A DNA stretch of 64,000 nt from Tomocerus qinae (taxonomy: Eukaryota; Arthropoda; Collembola; Entomobryomorpha; Tomoceridae): contig CM034546.1 of the NCBI GenBank assembly GCA_020055645.1, positions 119,400,375-119,464,374 on the forward strand, read 5' to 3'. The notes under the pieces are model-generated. The model saw only the letters and a list, made by a program, of their open reading frames with translations, did no database searches and was not told the origin of the DNA. This document shows, in pieces, positions 1 through 13,700 of the stretch (positions are counted from its first letter, which is position 1; each line of letters begins with the position of its first letter). A program made the translations under genes and the position numbers.

Positions 1-1199
1 TTCTATCAACTATTTCTTACTTTTTAACTTAGAAGTGACAAGAAAATTCAAGCTAAATGTAATAGGTCATCTGTTGATACAATTAACACACTGTCCTTGT
101 AATCTAGCACTACGAAGATGCCTCTTTCATCAAGTAGAGCACCGTATCCAATAGTAGTCTAAGAAGAAGTGATAAAACTATTAAAAACTGCCAATGCATC
201 GTAAAAGTTTATTAGGAGTATACTGGAGAGCAAGATAATATTATAGATATCGATTCAAATCTTAGAAATGGAAGAATCAGATCAGTTATTGCACAAGTTT
301 ATAGTGCAGGTAGTTTTGTCAAGGCTATATCGATCCTGCTAAATTGAATGGAATGCTGAGTAGTCACAATCTCAGTAGTAATATATTTTTACGAAAATCC
401 AACTGGCAATATTTTATGTGTACATAGCTACAAAATTCTGCAACAACAACTATCAATGGAAGGAATTCCGATAGAAGTTTAATACTTTACTTTTAACTCA
501 CCTTAATCTTGTAGTATACCCAATTCTATTGATGCTTTGCAGCACAATAAATGAAGGGGAGCGACAGGCAAGGACCGTACATTATGTATTTAAATTGAAA
601 AGTCCGAAAGCTTGATAAATTATCAGTATTATTAAAAAATCTGGCAGATCTAACCAACCACCATACATACCAGATGCACTATGAACACATCTGGTAGTAA
701 GACCATTCATAAAAATATTTGTAAAACCCAGAATAATGTTTCAGTGGTTTACGTATCTTTTCTTAGTGTCCCCGAGAAAAAAATTTAATAAGAGAAAGAG
801 CTACAATAAATGAGTGCAATTTATCAGCATTTTGTGGAATATTGCCCAGTCTGGCCTTAGAAAACGTTATGTTACAAAAAGATGGGTTGTTAAGTTACTT
901 TTGATGATTATGCCCTATCATAAAACTTTGACTGAAAAATTGCATCTTTCTGCAAACCCAACCAGAATATTTGTATTTGACCAACTATTTAATATATACA
1001 GTTTTAATAGATGGGTGAATTTCCGCAATTCTGTATCTGCTACTAGTAGCCAATACTATTTTACGTTTGGCTATATTTAATACACTTTTCCAACGCAAAG
1101 AAAAACTATTGTTTTCAAAAGATTTTTCAGATTCACGCCCGGGTTGCTTTACAGTTTAAAATTTTATGTCCTCACTATCCAGTTTTGTCACATAAAACG

Positions 1200-1233
1200 G
1201 GGGTCCTATTGTTTATAGAAATAATAGGACCCC
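1200..1233. repeat. Small inverted repeat (11-bp stem)
   Basis: GGGGTCCTATT at 1200-1210 is followed, after a 12-base loop, by its exact reverse complement at 1223-1233. Stem and loop are short. It may be a remnant of a small foldback element. No coding role is suggested. Confidence 0.6.
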
Positions 1234-4200
1234 TGAAAAACATGAAATCCCAGCCAATGTGAATTTACTACGTTAATGTAGACTAAAATGGAATATTTAA
1301 GCTTTAACCTAGGAATACGAGTTAATATTTAATGTAGTCATTAATAAAAACATCTTCTCATAAAGGCCATAACTGAGATGCAATTACAAAGCATAATGCG
1401 CTGTAGGTTGTTGCTGAGTAATTATCACCGTTAAAAGAAACAGTTGCGGTATATATGAATCTACCAATGAATCATTGTTTGTAGCAAATTGCAAAACTAT
1501 AGAGGATATCCTTTGGTACATGCACAAGTACATTTAGAGAATTTTGAATAAGAAAGGTTCTGTTTTGAAGACGCATTTTACAGCTTATCATTTGTTTTGA
1601 TTGACACTTGAGGGTTTAAGATGGCTGGTTTATTTCTTCCCGTTTGTCTTAGTTTTAATTCTAAGTTGCACATTAGAGTGGCAGTTTTGTAGTGCTCTTC
1701 TAGTAAAACTGTGACAAAGGAGATGGTAGAAAATGTCATAAACTGAATGATAGAATAATACAAAAAGTTGTTGGATCTGTAGTGTGTACCTATTGTAGAT
1801 TATAAGAAAGTCAATGAAAATGACAGCAGTGCTGTTTCCATTACGTGAAATTTCCTTTGACATGGTCGCTGCTACTTACGTATTTGGAGGAGAGAGCATG
1901 GGAGAATTACAGAGCTGAATCACAAGGACATGTAGCTAAAGTCGCAAATTGTGAAAACAGAAAATATATATAACAGCAGGTTGGGATTATATTAATATCC
2001 TTATAAGGAGGATGTGTAGAATTTTCTTGGGCATCCTCTCAACCTCATGCAAATGAAATTTTTACTGCTTGGTGCACACATCTTTGGGTTTTATCTCGTT
2101 GGAAAGTGAGCCATCATAGTCAACTTGAGTTTCCATTGCTACACTAAACTTTGTGGCTCTCCCACTGCTGAGAGAGTGAGTGATGCCGGTCTGGAATTTA
2201 TACAGCGGCAGATGCACATGTCATTTTGTCATATCAAGAGAGGCTTCATGTGGGTTGAGTCGACAGAATATTATTTAGATGCTAAAGAATGACAGTTTTA
2301 GTCACATGTAGTAACTTTTTATATTATTTACTTTTTTCCGGCCTCCTCCTACAAAACTTGAGACAGGATATTGGAAAGAAAATAACCTCCCTTGTTTGTT
2401 TCTTTAGAATTCTATATAGGAATGTTCACCACTGTGAGCAAGATTAACATAACTATGTTGACGATTATGAAGTTATGCTGTGGCTGATAAATACATCAAT
2501 TACCTAAGTGAAACTGTAAAACGTCTCAATAATAAAACTTTGAGCACTGCGGGTAGTAAATAAGAACAAAGCGGAGTTAAACAAAAGAAAAAGGAGGACA
2601 AAAGCGAGTAAATAATTCTGAACGCATCTTCTACCTTTTTGGAGTCATTAAGCACACGTCTACTCCATTAAAAAGGAGACACTAGACTAGGTAGTACCTG
2701 TGCATTTTCTAATTATAAAGAAGTGTGTGTGGCTTAGAATTGTATTATGAACTTTCTCCGTTCGCAACAGCAGCCGACACCAATTTGTCTTTGAACGCTT
2801 CATTAAACCCATGAACGGAGCACTAAAGAGGAACGAAAGTGCTACATTTACTTTTGATAGACACAACATGCTCCGTCTGCATCTCGCTCCTTCCGTACAG
2901 GAAACCGAATTCACTATGTATACCCCATAAGATCATATTCTTCGTAATACGTACACCAAAGAGCTGTCTGAGTGACTGAACTGATGATGACTCTCTATCC
3001 TATTCTCAAAGCCAGAGGAAGAAACCGCAATGTCAGATGTGGCATCCAAACATCGCTTCATAAATCTTCCATTGCAATTTGTTCTGGCAACCTTCACTCC
3101 TTCATAATACCGACTATTCCCATCTACGGGGAATGTAACCTCATACAAAGACGAATGACAACAAACTCATTTTTTTCGACTTCCCTCCTCTTTCCCTTTC
3201 TATTTCGCACCTTTTCACATTATAAGAGATCTTTTGATCACCTACATACTTAAAATCATTGTTTCACCAGCGGAAATAATAAAATATGTCGGAAAATTAA
3301 ATTGGATGAGGTCTTGTCTGACCACAAGAGTCTCTCATCACAAATTCCATTTTCTACAGCCTTTTCCCCCAAAGTCATTTTCCCTATACGTACAAGTACC
3401 ATTCACTTTATGACAAATATTTTTACAATATTCATCCTCCTGTGCTGACGTATATCTTTATATACCCTCTTGAGATACCAGACACACTCGAACATTATGA
3501 ATTCATAATTTTACCAAACAAGCGTAGTGCAATCACTTTAGAGTATACAATCAGTTTTAATTCAACTGGAGAGTGCATGGAACTGGAATGGAGTACTACC
3601 CTTTTACACTCATAACATATTTCACAATTTTTCTGTCGCAAAAACGTAATTACAGTGTGTGCGACTCGCAGTCATGAAAATCGATACTGCCTGACACTCT
3701 GTAGTGAAATATAGTCCCTGTGGTGCCTTCCACTCCCAGTAATACAAGTCATGGCCACAGGACACGTCACCACAAAAGTAACTAATATTTCCTCATTACT
3801 TATGGAGACAGTTTTAATTAATTATCATATACAAACACACCTTTACAAAATAAATAACTATTCAAACACTCTAACCAAACATTTCTAAGAGCAGCAATCC
3901 TTGTGAAAATGGTCTACAGTTGAATGCCACACAAATGCTGCTTTGATCGTGACTGCATTCAATTAGACAACTCTACTTACTACTGATCTGAGGTCAGTGC
4001 CAGGGATGAGTTAGGTCAGACTTTGACTTTCTCTCACGCAAAATAATCCCAAAAAACGTAAAGCCATGAAAAGGAATGGCTTTACACTTTTTGGCAATAT
4101 GTTACTTACACTTGTACATAACAATATAAATGTATTATCCAATAAAACAAGTTTCTCCGCAATTAAATCTGAAAATACAATTACTTGGCGTATTTTATGT

Positions 4201-7200
4201 GGTACATGCAGTGTAGTACAAATATTTGAGATCTGTATAGAATTGGGTTAGATTTCTTCCACAATTGGTCTACTGCAATGCGTCTGTCACGTAAGTTTTT
4301 TTCCATAAAGGATAAAATAAACTCTGTGGAAATGGGAAATCATGCGGCTGACTGTTTTTTCTGGTATTGTTGTCTGTACCATCTGAAAGGACAATAAAAT
4401 GAAAAAAAGGAGGTCTAAAGTCTAAACAGTTAGTTTTGCAGGCATAGTTTATTTCACTTTGTTGTTGGTTATATGGAGAGGAAGACAAAGAAAGTTCCAT
4501 TGTGATTGTCACTGTCAATTCGGACGAATTTATATGAGTTGCATTGACTACTGCTAAATCCTACGCTTAGTTCACCTCGTCTGTTAGTTCAGTCGTGTGG
4601 ATTTTCATACACGACACGAACATCAAGTCCAGCAAGTGGCCTGGGCTAACAGAGGAGAATAAGGAAAGATAAGTGGGCTATATGGAAGTGGGTATTGTGA
4701 ATTACTGGGAATTCCCGACTGGTTCTTCCTTTCGATGTCTATAGTTCACCGGTTGTCCAGTAATTCCTTCCTACTTATAAGCAGCAGAGTATGTTTTGTA
4801 CCACTCTAGTGGTTAACAGAGCGAAAGATTCTTTCGGCAAGGCAAAACCGACGGAGCCAATATAAATAGAAGGAAGAGGCTCACATATCTCAAGATAAGT
4901 GTCTCTCAATTCTACCGTCGTTTTTCTTGCTTTAGCTCATGAGAATGGATGTTCAGGGTGAGTTGGATCAATAGATCAGTCACAAAAGAACAGTAGTGCT
5001 CTGTCCTATGACTACCTGAAAAAAATCTATAGGCCAGGACTAGTACAACTATTGTGCTAATGTAAAACACTTCTTGCTGTCAAATATCCACTACTGGCTC
5101 TAAGCATAGTTACTGTATTCTACAGAAATGATAAAGAAGGGACAATGTTAACTAACCAACCAGGCGTGGACAGAAAAGGACTCTATAGACACTTGAAATA
5201 GATATGTTTCTTCCTACAGGAACGCTAAATAAAATGTTAGGCTCTAGTTGAGTGCTTTTGAAGCAGCAGGTGTTTAATATTTGCCAAACTTTGTTAGTAC
5301 CTATAGGTAGTAGTCACGAAATGTATTAGTTGCCGTTTTCTACTTGACTCAATTCAGGTCTCTCTCAACACATCATACTATCATAAATTCTGCAAGGAAT
5401 GAATGTTTTATTGCTAACCTAGTCCTTACAAAATAACAAAATGGAAAGGTTTACGTAATTTAAAATTGACCTTTACACTTTCACCTTTTACTTTCTCGAA
5501 ATAAATCTTTTGGAAGGCAGCACTTTTCATACTGAAGCCACATGAATCTCCATCTACATACACGGCGTGTTGAAAATCAATAAATAATTAATGCAAGTAC
5601 AATGTACCATATCCCTGTTGACTGGCTAGAGCAGTGGATGAGGCAATCAACTTACGAAATGGCCGACACAGAAATTACCAATAAAAATTTTATTAATACT
5701 CGCCTGAATTGTTTACTCTCCCTATTTCGTTAGCTCAGCAGAGATTCTACTTATTAGGCATTATAGCCAGCAAATTATATCAGCAGACCATCAATATTAT
5801 TATTACATAGCTTTCCCAGACTCGTCTCGGTCTAGCCAAAGGACTACTTTCTGTAGTCATCAGAGATATCTTTCCCTCCACTATTATTTATAGCACCAAT
5901 GAATTTTAATAGAAGATTTTCAGTGCTTATCATGTAGTCTACACTCAAACTAAGTGCATCATCTTCCCCAAAAACTATTTCTATCCCACAGTTTATACGT
6001 TGGTTAGAAAAAGAACAATAAAACGTCCATGCTCGTGATTTGACTCAAGTAAGTAACAAAAATAAAATCAATTCTGACGACTCATCGTCAGAAACTTACA
6101 ATCGTTCGCAATCTTACCGAGCGACCAACTATATCTAATACAACTGACATGCTTCAAGTAGTAGAAACAAGGAAGAATGCAGTAGAAGGAAAGAATGGAA
6201 CAATGTAGATGTTCAAAGTAATAGATTTACACAGAAGTTTGATAAACTCGTTTCTCTGATATCGCTTTTGGCTTTTTGTCAGTAAATGCATTTCTATTTG
6301 CAGAAAAATGTCGACAAGGATGGATTTGATTTCTACGTGCATAAACAACCCTGAGAAATATATTGAAAAACAAAATATCTAAAAAATGTACTACAGAAAC
6401 ATCACAAACCACTTGAAATGGAAAAGGTATGTGGAAAGGATAAGAAAGAAATTTATTTGAAAACTAGTGCAATCTATTTGTAAAACGAGTTGAAGTTTTT
6501 TTTGTCCCAGAAAATCAGTACTGTTTTCATGAACTTAAAAATAAAAAGGAAAATGTTGTTTTTGAAGTAAAAATGGATTATGATTTATGATTCACTATTG
6601 CATTAAAACAAGAGGGAGGAATGCATGGTTAGGAAACTTCTCTTAGTGTAGTAAGTACTCGTCTGTCTAAACATAGTTGGATTTAGAAACATTTGTTGTT
6701 TTGAGTCAAGTATGCAACGATCTGAAAAGTAAGAGAGGCAAAAAATGTTGATCTTGTTGAACATCTTCTTGAGAGTGTGTGGAGTATATACAGTGGTTGT
6801 AGCCGCCCGTTCTGCCACAAGAAATGCCGCAGCAAAATAAAATAAACTAACAAAACAAAGTTCTCCGAAGTTTGAAGCTCAAGCGAAAACATTGAGTATG
6901 CTCAAGTGGAAAACCACTTAAGGCTGTCCAAAATCAAATGTATTCTAAAGAAAGGGTACATCCGCCAGTGCATACATGAAACTAACATTATTATGTTTAG
7001 AACGAGAGTTGTTTTCTCCTAGAATTATAATGTTAAACATTTAATAATAGTTTTCAAGTATTATGTAGTGCATAAAGAAGCATAAAAATCAAGAGTTGAA
7101 ATAAGTAGCAGTGACATGTCCAAATAAAAGTATCACAACGTCTGAATATTTGACGTCCTCTTTGTGTGTGAAAGTTGATTTCATTTCATTGTCATTTCTC

Positions 7201-8840
7201 CTATAATTTGCCATTTCCAATTCTTTAAGCAGGCATGCAACTGAATAGAATACTGAATTCAATGCGATACTGTAAATCTAAGACTTCCTATAATCTTCTT
7301 TTGTTAGCACATTACTATATAGAAGATCTATCGTTGAGAGTCTGCGACTTAAGAAACACAAAAAATGCAGACCAGTCGACGTTCAATGGAGGAAGGAGAA
7401 TTTTCTCCATGAAAATCAGACTTGAATCAAGAGTAGAAGTCACGACATGAAATCTCGAGGGCTTTGTTGTACGTGTGCACAACCTATTCAAGAATTGAGT
7501 GAGGAGAAAGAGAGGAATGCTCAAGATCAGATCGATAAAACTTAGTGTCCATCCAAAAGAGAATAAAAAACCGTTTCAACGATCGCACAATGCAATTGTG
7601 ATGCAATATTACATATACTACTCGATCCCTTCATAATGCATAAAGACTCTTGAATACTATAATATTTATTTAGGTGTCTTGACAAAGCTTTCGTTTCCTC
7701 CTTTCAGACTTTCTTTTTCTTGCAAGTTTTCACTGGACTGCACTTCTTTTCTTGTGATATATGCACGATTATTTTGATTCACTAGGTTTAGGACGTCTTA
7801 ACCGGAAGGAATACATAAAATCTAAAATTGATCTCCCCTTTGTTGACTTTCTACTACTCTTCCTACATTCTTGCTTTATTGACTTTCATGTCGATATGTT
7901 GTTTAGCTTAAGCTTTTCTTTAGAATCGCACAAAAAGTGGATTCCGCACACTGAGAAATATATTATACTGCTTTCCTTCTTACAAAAATGTAAAATGTCT
8001 AAAGCAAAATTACACAATTCATTTTTCTATTCCAGAAGTTGTACTATAGGCATCTTCAATTCTTAGCAGTAGGCACATGCTTCCAGATATTCGACAACTC
8101 ACTCAGTTGGCAAACACAATTTCAATCTCCCATCAAAAACATACTTAAGTAGCGTAGGCATGTCTTGCCCCAAATGTGCTTCGAATACTAGGTGCATTAC
8201 TTATGCAAAAAGAAGTAGAACGCATGATAGTAGTTACATAGTATTCATATAGACACAAAATCCCTCTGCCATGAATGCTAATTATCATGGATCATTACCA
8301 CAGCTTTGGAGAAACTCATGCAACATAACTTTTGTGTATAAATAGCATTATATATTACTAGATCTATCTTTTACTACAATAAGTGCAACACACACAAATA
8401 GAAACAGCATATACAACGAAAAATTATTCAAAATATGTCAGTAGTCTGCATGTTCAGCACTCAATTTCTACTCAATGGTCATAGAATGTTATATAAACAG
8501 TTTGCTCCAAAAATTCACATTATGCAGGTCATGTAAGCAGGTACGTATAGTAGATTTACTTCATCTTCTTGTATCTTATTTCGTTACTTAGGATGATACT
8601 GTGGTTTGATGTAGCTTTTTTTGTAGCCACTAACCTTATTACAGTTATAGGAGGATAAAAGGATTCGAATAAGTGGCAGGACTCTAGTCAATAATTATTG
8701 TCATTACTCGTTCCTAAGTCTAGATTACTGATACTCACCAGTGCGTGTCTAAAGCATTAATGTAATACAGAGGTAGGAAGCTAAGACTACCACAAAATAC
8801 AAAGGTGAATACGTATTTTTTACATAGGCTAGTATGTGGC

Positions 8841-8920
8841 TCAATTTGTCCCAATTTGGCTCCATTTGCTTGACTTTGCCCGATTTTGGTTTGAATTTAT
8901 CTGAATTTGAATGAATTTGG
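8841..8920. repeat. Degenerate 10-bp tandem repeat, about 8 units
   Basis: Eight consecutive 10-base units keep register while varying in sequence, each carrying a core like CAATTTG or GAATTTG (for example TCAATTTGTC, CCAATTTGGC, TCCATTTGCT). It looks like an aged relative of the two clean 10-bp arrays at 10421 and 21951. It ends about 100 bases before the palindrome at 9025. Confidence 0.6.
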
Positions 8921-9024
8921 CCCACATAAATGTAATGTACCGTTAATATAATATAGTCGACAGTTTCAAATGAATTGAAAAAGGAAAACTTAATAGCCAG
9001 GTATATGATCCGCACTATAGTCCC

Positions 9025-9084
9025 ACTTTTTCTACCAAGGGTGGGGCCAAGTGCGCACTTGGCCCCACCCTTTGTAGAAAAAGT
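9025..9084. repeat. 60-bp near-perfect loopless palindrome
   Basis: The left half 9025-9054 and the right half 9055-9084 are reverse complements with one mismatch pair (ACC against TAC within the outer third). The centre is AAGTGC/GCACTT and there is no spacer. It could extrude as a cruciform or fold as a 30-bp hairpin in RNA. It is locally GC-rich (GGTGGGGCC core) against AT-rich flanks. An open frame of 113 codons on the minus strand crosses it, but I do not regard it as a gene. Confidence 0.85.
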
Positions 9085-10420
9085 ATCCACCTTTTTATTT
9101 GTCCTATGTGATAGACTTAGCTTTGTAGAATTACTGTATTGTTTTTAAAAGTTTTTCGAACTCAAGAAAAAGATGTAACTGAGACAGAGATAGAAATAGA
9201 TGTATTTATTTACAGCAGTACAGAGCAGAGGTAAGATAAAGATTAAACAAGGTGAGTGGGTTACTTGATCTTATAAAAATTCACAGCATCACATAGGTTG
9301 TAAAATATAACGCATGTCACACTGTAGGAGTTCAAGTTGTAATTCTTTTCACTCACCAGGGTTTGCTCTGCAGAAAATTTGATTTCTGAATGTATTTTGA
9401 GTGGAAAAGAAGCATTTTTTTCAATGTGCGTTGATCTAAATGTGAAACATGCCATTGCCATTTGCTTAATGTACATTAAATGAGAATGGGGGTGACATAA
9501 CAAGACTTTCACTACACGTAAACTCCATTAACCGAACTTATAGACCTTTTGATAACACATTCACCCGGCAATTTCCTTCATATAAATGCGTAAAAACTAT
9601 AGTCTCCAATTTATGAAGTTACATTACATATTTGCTAACTATGAGAATGTCTTGTATGAATTGTACTATGTATGAACTACTCTAATGTAGCATAGTCATC
9701 ACTTTGATACTGTATTGTATTAGATGTAGGTACTTTGTTCGATTTGCCAATTGTTTGTCACATTTATATTTATAAAACTAAGAATAAGCGAGAGAGCTAG
9801 ATAGAATCGGCTCTTCCTTTTCTCTGCCTTATCATTGTTTATTCATTACTTATACTATTTGGGATGAAAACTACCAGTAAATATAAACATGTTGACAGAT
9901 AGACTTAAGATACTTTGTTTACTGACTGATATCTGTCTCACAGTAGACATCTCTAATAGTAAATTTGTGTACGTGTCCCATGAAGATCCTTACTTAATAA
10001 ATAGATTGCCCAAATTGTATTGTGACTTCAGTGACATTGTCAGGAAACTAAAGAAGACATAACGACAACGTGACAATGCATATGCTCTACCTTCTGCAAA
10101 TTATTTTGCTTGAGCTATCTAAGAGAAATACTCTAAAAGCCCTTTTCTAGGGCTACGTGACTTGATTCCTTTAATACCAGGGAGAACCTTTAAGTTATTA
10201 TATCTATTATAACAAAATGGAACTTCATTTTGCTCATACTTTACTTTCCTTTTCCATCCACCTGAATAAATGCAATAGGACTGCGCTATTTTACGCAACT
10301 GGTGCACCTTTATTCAACCATTTCATACTCATACTAAATAATTCCATTTGAAAGCTTTGTGAAGCTGTTCAAAAATGCTACTATTTCATGTTCATGTGAG
10401 CAAAGGCTATTTGTACAGTT
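9085..10420. other. Intergenic DNA, nothing recognised
   Basis: AT-rich sequence with only short open frames on both strands. I see no motif, RNA gene or repeat that I can support. Confidence 0.5.
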
Positions 10421-10710
10421 AGTTTTAGTTAGTTTTTGTTAGTTTTTGTTAGATTTTGTTAGTTTTTGTTAGTTTTTGTTAGATTTTGTTAGTTTTTGTT
10501 AGATTTTGTTAGTTTTTGTTAGTTTTTGTTAGTTTTTGTTAGTTTTTGTTAGATTTTGTTAGTTTTTGTTAGTTTTTGTTAGTTTTTGTTAGATTTTGTT
10601 AGTTTTTGTTAGTTTTTGTTAGTTTTTGTTAGTTTTTGTTAGTTTTTGTTAGTTTTTGTTAGTTTTTGTTAGTTTTTGTTAGTTTTTGTTAGTTTTTGTT
10701 AGTTTTTGTT
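10421..10710. repeat. 10-bp tandem array AGTTTTTGTT, 29 units
   Basis: Twenty-nine consecutive units of exactly 10 bases. The consensus is AGTTTTTGTT. Five units are AGATTTTGTT (10451, 10481, 10501, 10551, 10591) and the first is AGTTTTAGTT. The last eleven units (10601-10710) are identical. Because a T-tract recurs every 10 bases, close to the helical repeat, the array has the form of phased A-tract DNA, which is known to be intrinsically curved. The register is unbroken along the whole array. Confidence 0.95.
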
Positions 10711-13700
10711 AGTGCATGCACAAGATGTACAATATTATAAGATTTTGATGAACGTGAAATAGTACGACATAAATATTGCCATTGTGTCCCAATTGAAACT
10801 AATTATTCGAAAATTGAAAGTTAGCTTGTGGCAATGTTTCTCACAAATTCATGATCATACGTATCTGTACATTTATGTGCTAATGGAATTGTTGTGTGTA
10901 AGTAATAAATACATAATGGAGTATAAACTGATAACTAAATGTTTTTAAACTGCCACTGCAAGAACATCCAACATTTTTAGCGTGCATATTTAGCTCTTTT
11001 TTGTATACGGTAAAAAGTTAAATGCGATTGTTGCATTTCCAGTAGGTAGCAATTCCAAAATGTTCACTAGGTTCATATTTTTTATAATCCTGATGCACGG
11101 ATTTAAGTGATACACTTTTGCAAATTCGAGAAGGCTATCTTACATATTGAAAATGTTGGCTACACTTTCTTTAGAGATACGAGGAACATGATCAATAATT
11201 TAGGGAAGGTTGAAAGTAGCGACGCAAGCAGTCATTCTCATATCTGAGCTGACAACTATGAAAGTGACACAGAGAAACCAATAGGGAATTCATTCAATCG
11301 TGCAGAGTGAATAGCTGTTTTCAGATTTAGGCTATCGATAATTCCTTAGTGATGGATGAATACAGCAGCGCGATAGACGTCTGTTAAACCGGAAACGTAA
11401 TTGAATAATCTGAGCATTGAATGACAGTATAAAAGTAGTTTAGGTATATATAGAACTTAATATGCACAAATTCCTTTTGTGCCTACTCGCTTCACAAATT
11501 CTAATTTCCGAATTGATTTCAGTCTTCCTGAATTTTTTTAGTACATAATACTTGTAAGAAATATCCATAGATTTGATAGTTGAAGGGTACAATTCATAGA
11601 AAGATAGACAACATTAAAAAATCCAAAGCAGACTCTGAATGAAAAAAAAATTCTAATATTATGAAACTTTCATGCTTGAATTGGTGACATTCTGACATCT
11701 GTCTTAACGGGAATTTCGAAATTATTTTTCTAAAACTACTAAAAATCAATTCTAAGTTAGTGTTGTACCTAAAGGTGAAAAAATATAGTCATTTCTTTGA
11801 TTCCTTAACGCTTTGACCAAACATAATCCGTTCAGTTTGTACTAATCCATAATCTATTAATTTTTAACTATGCAATTCCACACACTATGAATAATTTGAA
11901 CAAGAAATGGTTAACGATGTAATTAAAGTTGAGAAAACGTGAAATATTTATGTGATTAGAGTAGTTCTTAGTGTTGACCCTCACAGTACTAATCCGTTAT
12001 TCAGATGATGTAAATAAAACTCGGGCAGGGATATCGCTTACATGAATGCGACAGTAAAACTCATTAAATAGTCTGAAGTTTTGGAGCATTCTTAATAGGA
12101 GGGTAGGCTATAAGCATAGCTAAATTAATACTCATCCGCTGTAAACTGCCAACAAGATGAGCATGTACATTAATAAAAGTTACATGAAAAGGATATCTAT
12201 TCATTACTATTCAGAACTAGGATTGCTCTTTCGACTGATGGGACATACTTTCTAAGCCCGCAGAGTTTTCACTCAACTTTACTCAGGACTTAAATATTCG
12301 TTTCTATTCATTACTTATTTGCACAAAACTCCATTTTAAACTTCAATTCGTTCTGAAGTATTTTTTATAATTCTGTAGATAACCTTGTAAGTTATGTAGG
12401 TTAGTATGAAGCAAGCAAACTACTGCAAATATTGGCACACCTTCACAGAAACCTAGAATTAACAACAACCATTTCGTCAAAGTTGGCTAGTTTTTAGGAA
12501 CGTCGATATCAATACCTACTGAATAAATACACTCGACTAAGTAAACTTATTGCATTAATTAATGAATCCAATGTATACGCAAGTTCTACTTGACATAAGT
12601 ATAAACAAAGTGATAATGAATATCTTGAAACATAATGGGTAGTGGAGTGCTACCTATATACTGAAATTTAGCTTTTCCGTAGTCAAAACAGCTTTCCATT
12701 ATGTTTGTTATCGCCCTTCTACTTTTATTGAGTCCTGGTGAGCTTGAAACTTGTAAGTAAAGGTCATCATAATATTCTACACGGTTAAGGTATACGAAAA
12801 CACGACAAGATTCTTTCGGATGATAAATAAAAAATGTAGGAAAAGGAGGGCGTTGCCGGATTTTATACTAACGCATACTCTAGCAACAAATTTTGTAATG
12901 CCGATACATTTCGTTAATAGTTTTTTTCTTCCTTTACTTCCAATATCATTAACCAAGTTTTATCAAGAATATGGAACAAAGAACAAGGACGAGTATCGTT
13001 CAGCCGAGTAATCCGAGCTCTAACTCTTAGAATATCAGTTATGATAGCTATAATTATTCTAGGAACACGAACAAACTACGTCTACAAACACGGACTTGCC
13101 TTTTAAGTTATCTTCAATGCAAAAAATACTTTGTAGAAACGAACTTCATTATTTTCTTTCGTTATATTCTACAGCTTTTACAGTTTTGTGCGCAATTTAC
13201 AAATTATACTACCTGTAACTCGTATTTATCAATCCAAGAGTTAGAAAAATGTCCATAAGAAGACAGTAGGAGACAAACTGTCTAATAAAGAATTAATTAC
13301 ATAGGAAAACATTCCTTTTTACAAAATATGCTTTGTGTATCAACTAAGAAGACGTGCTCATTCAATTTTCTTCTCGTCTGTCACAATTATGAATATAATT
13401 TAATGAAGGATAAGACTATTCTCCGCATTTTTACGCTCCTACTTCTTACTTTATTCTATAGAGTTATATAAATAATTGTTTCTACTCCGCTCTTCCGCAT
13501 TAAATACGCTCCGTCGGTTCAGCTTATTATTCGCAGTCAGTAATTAGCGCTTTCACTCTTATCTCAAACTTCATTTCTTTATTTCTATTTAAGCATTTGT
13601 GCAAACCTTCTGATAAAATTGCCTTTTTCTAGACTACTTTCTACTATCACTTCACCTTTCTTGAGTAAACACATTATACAATCTACCAAATATATCACAC

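Larger units (their letters stand above)
1..9024. other. Gene-poor intergenic DNA
   Basis: I see no coding exon with convincing splice sites or a family motif here. The DNA is AT-rich with stops in every frame. The short open frames around 2690-3250 lie in a slightly more GC-rich patch, on both strands, and show no recognisable motif. A TATAAATA-like box at 4861 has no good initiator downstream. Local structures (hairpin near 1200, decayed 10-bp repeats near 8841) are listed separately. Confidence 0.5.

Noticed and set aside
2687..3253. Overlapping open frames on both strands in a GC-richer patch
   Set aside because: No frame carries a recognisable domain. The plus frame over 2740-2930 looks somewhat protein-like, but stops close on both sides and no retroelement motif could be confirmed.
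4861..4895. TATAAATA box
   Set aside because: No arthropod initiator at the expected distance and no exon downstream.
8749..9090. 113-codon minus-strand open frame
   Set aside because: It runs through the 60-bp palindrome and the decayed 10-bp repeat, so the open frame reflects repeat structure rather than a gene.
10421..10710. Telomere-like repeat
   Set aside because: The unit is 10 bases with T5 tracts and does not match the arthropod TTAGG motif; the array is internal and short.
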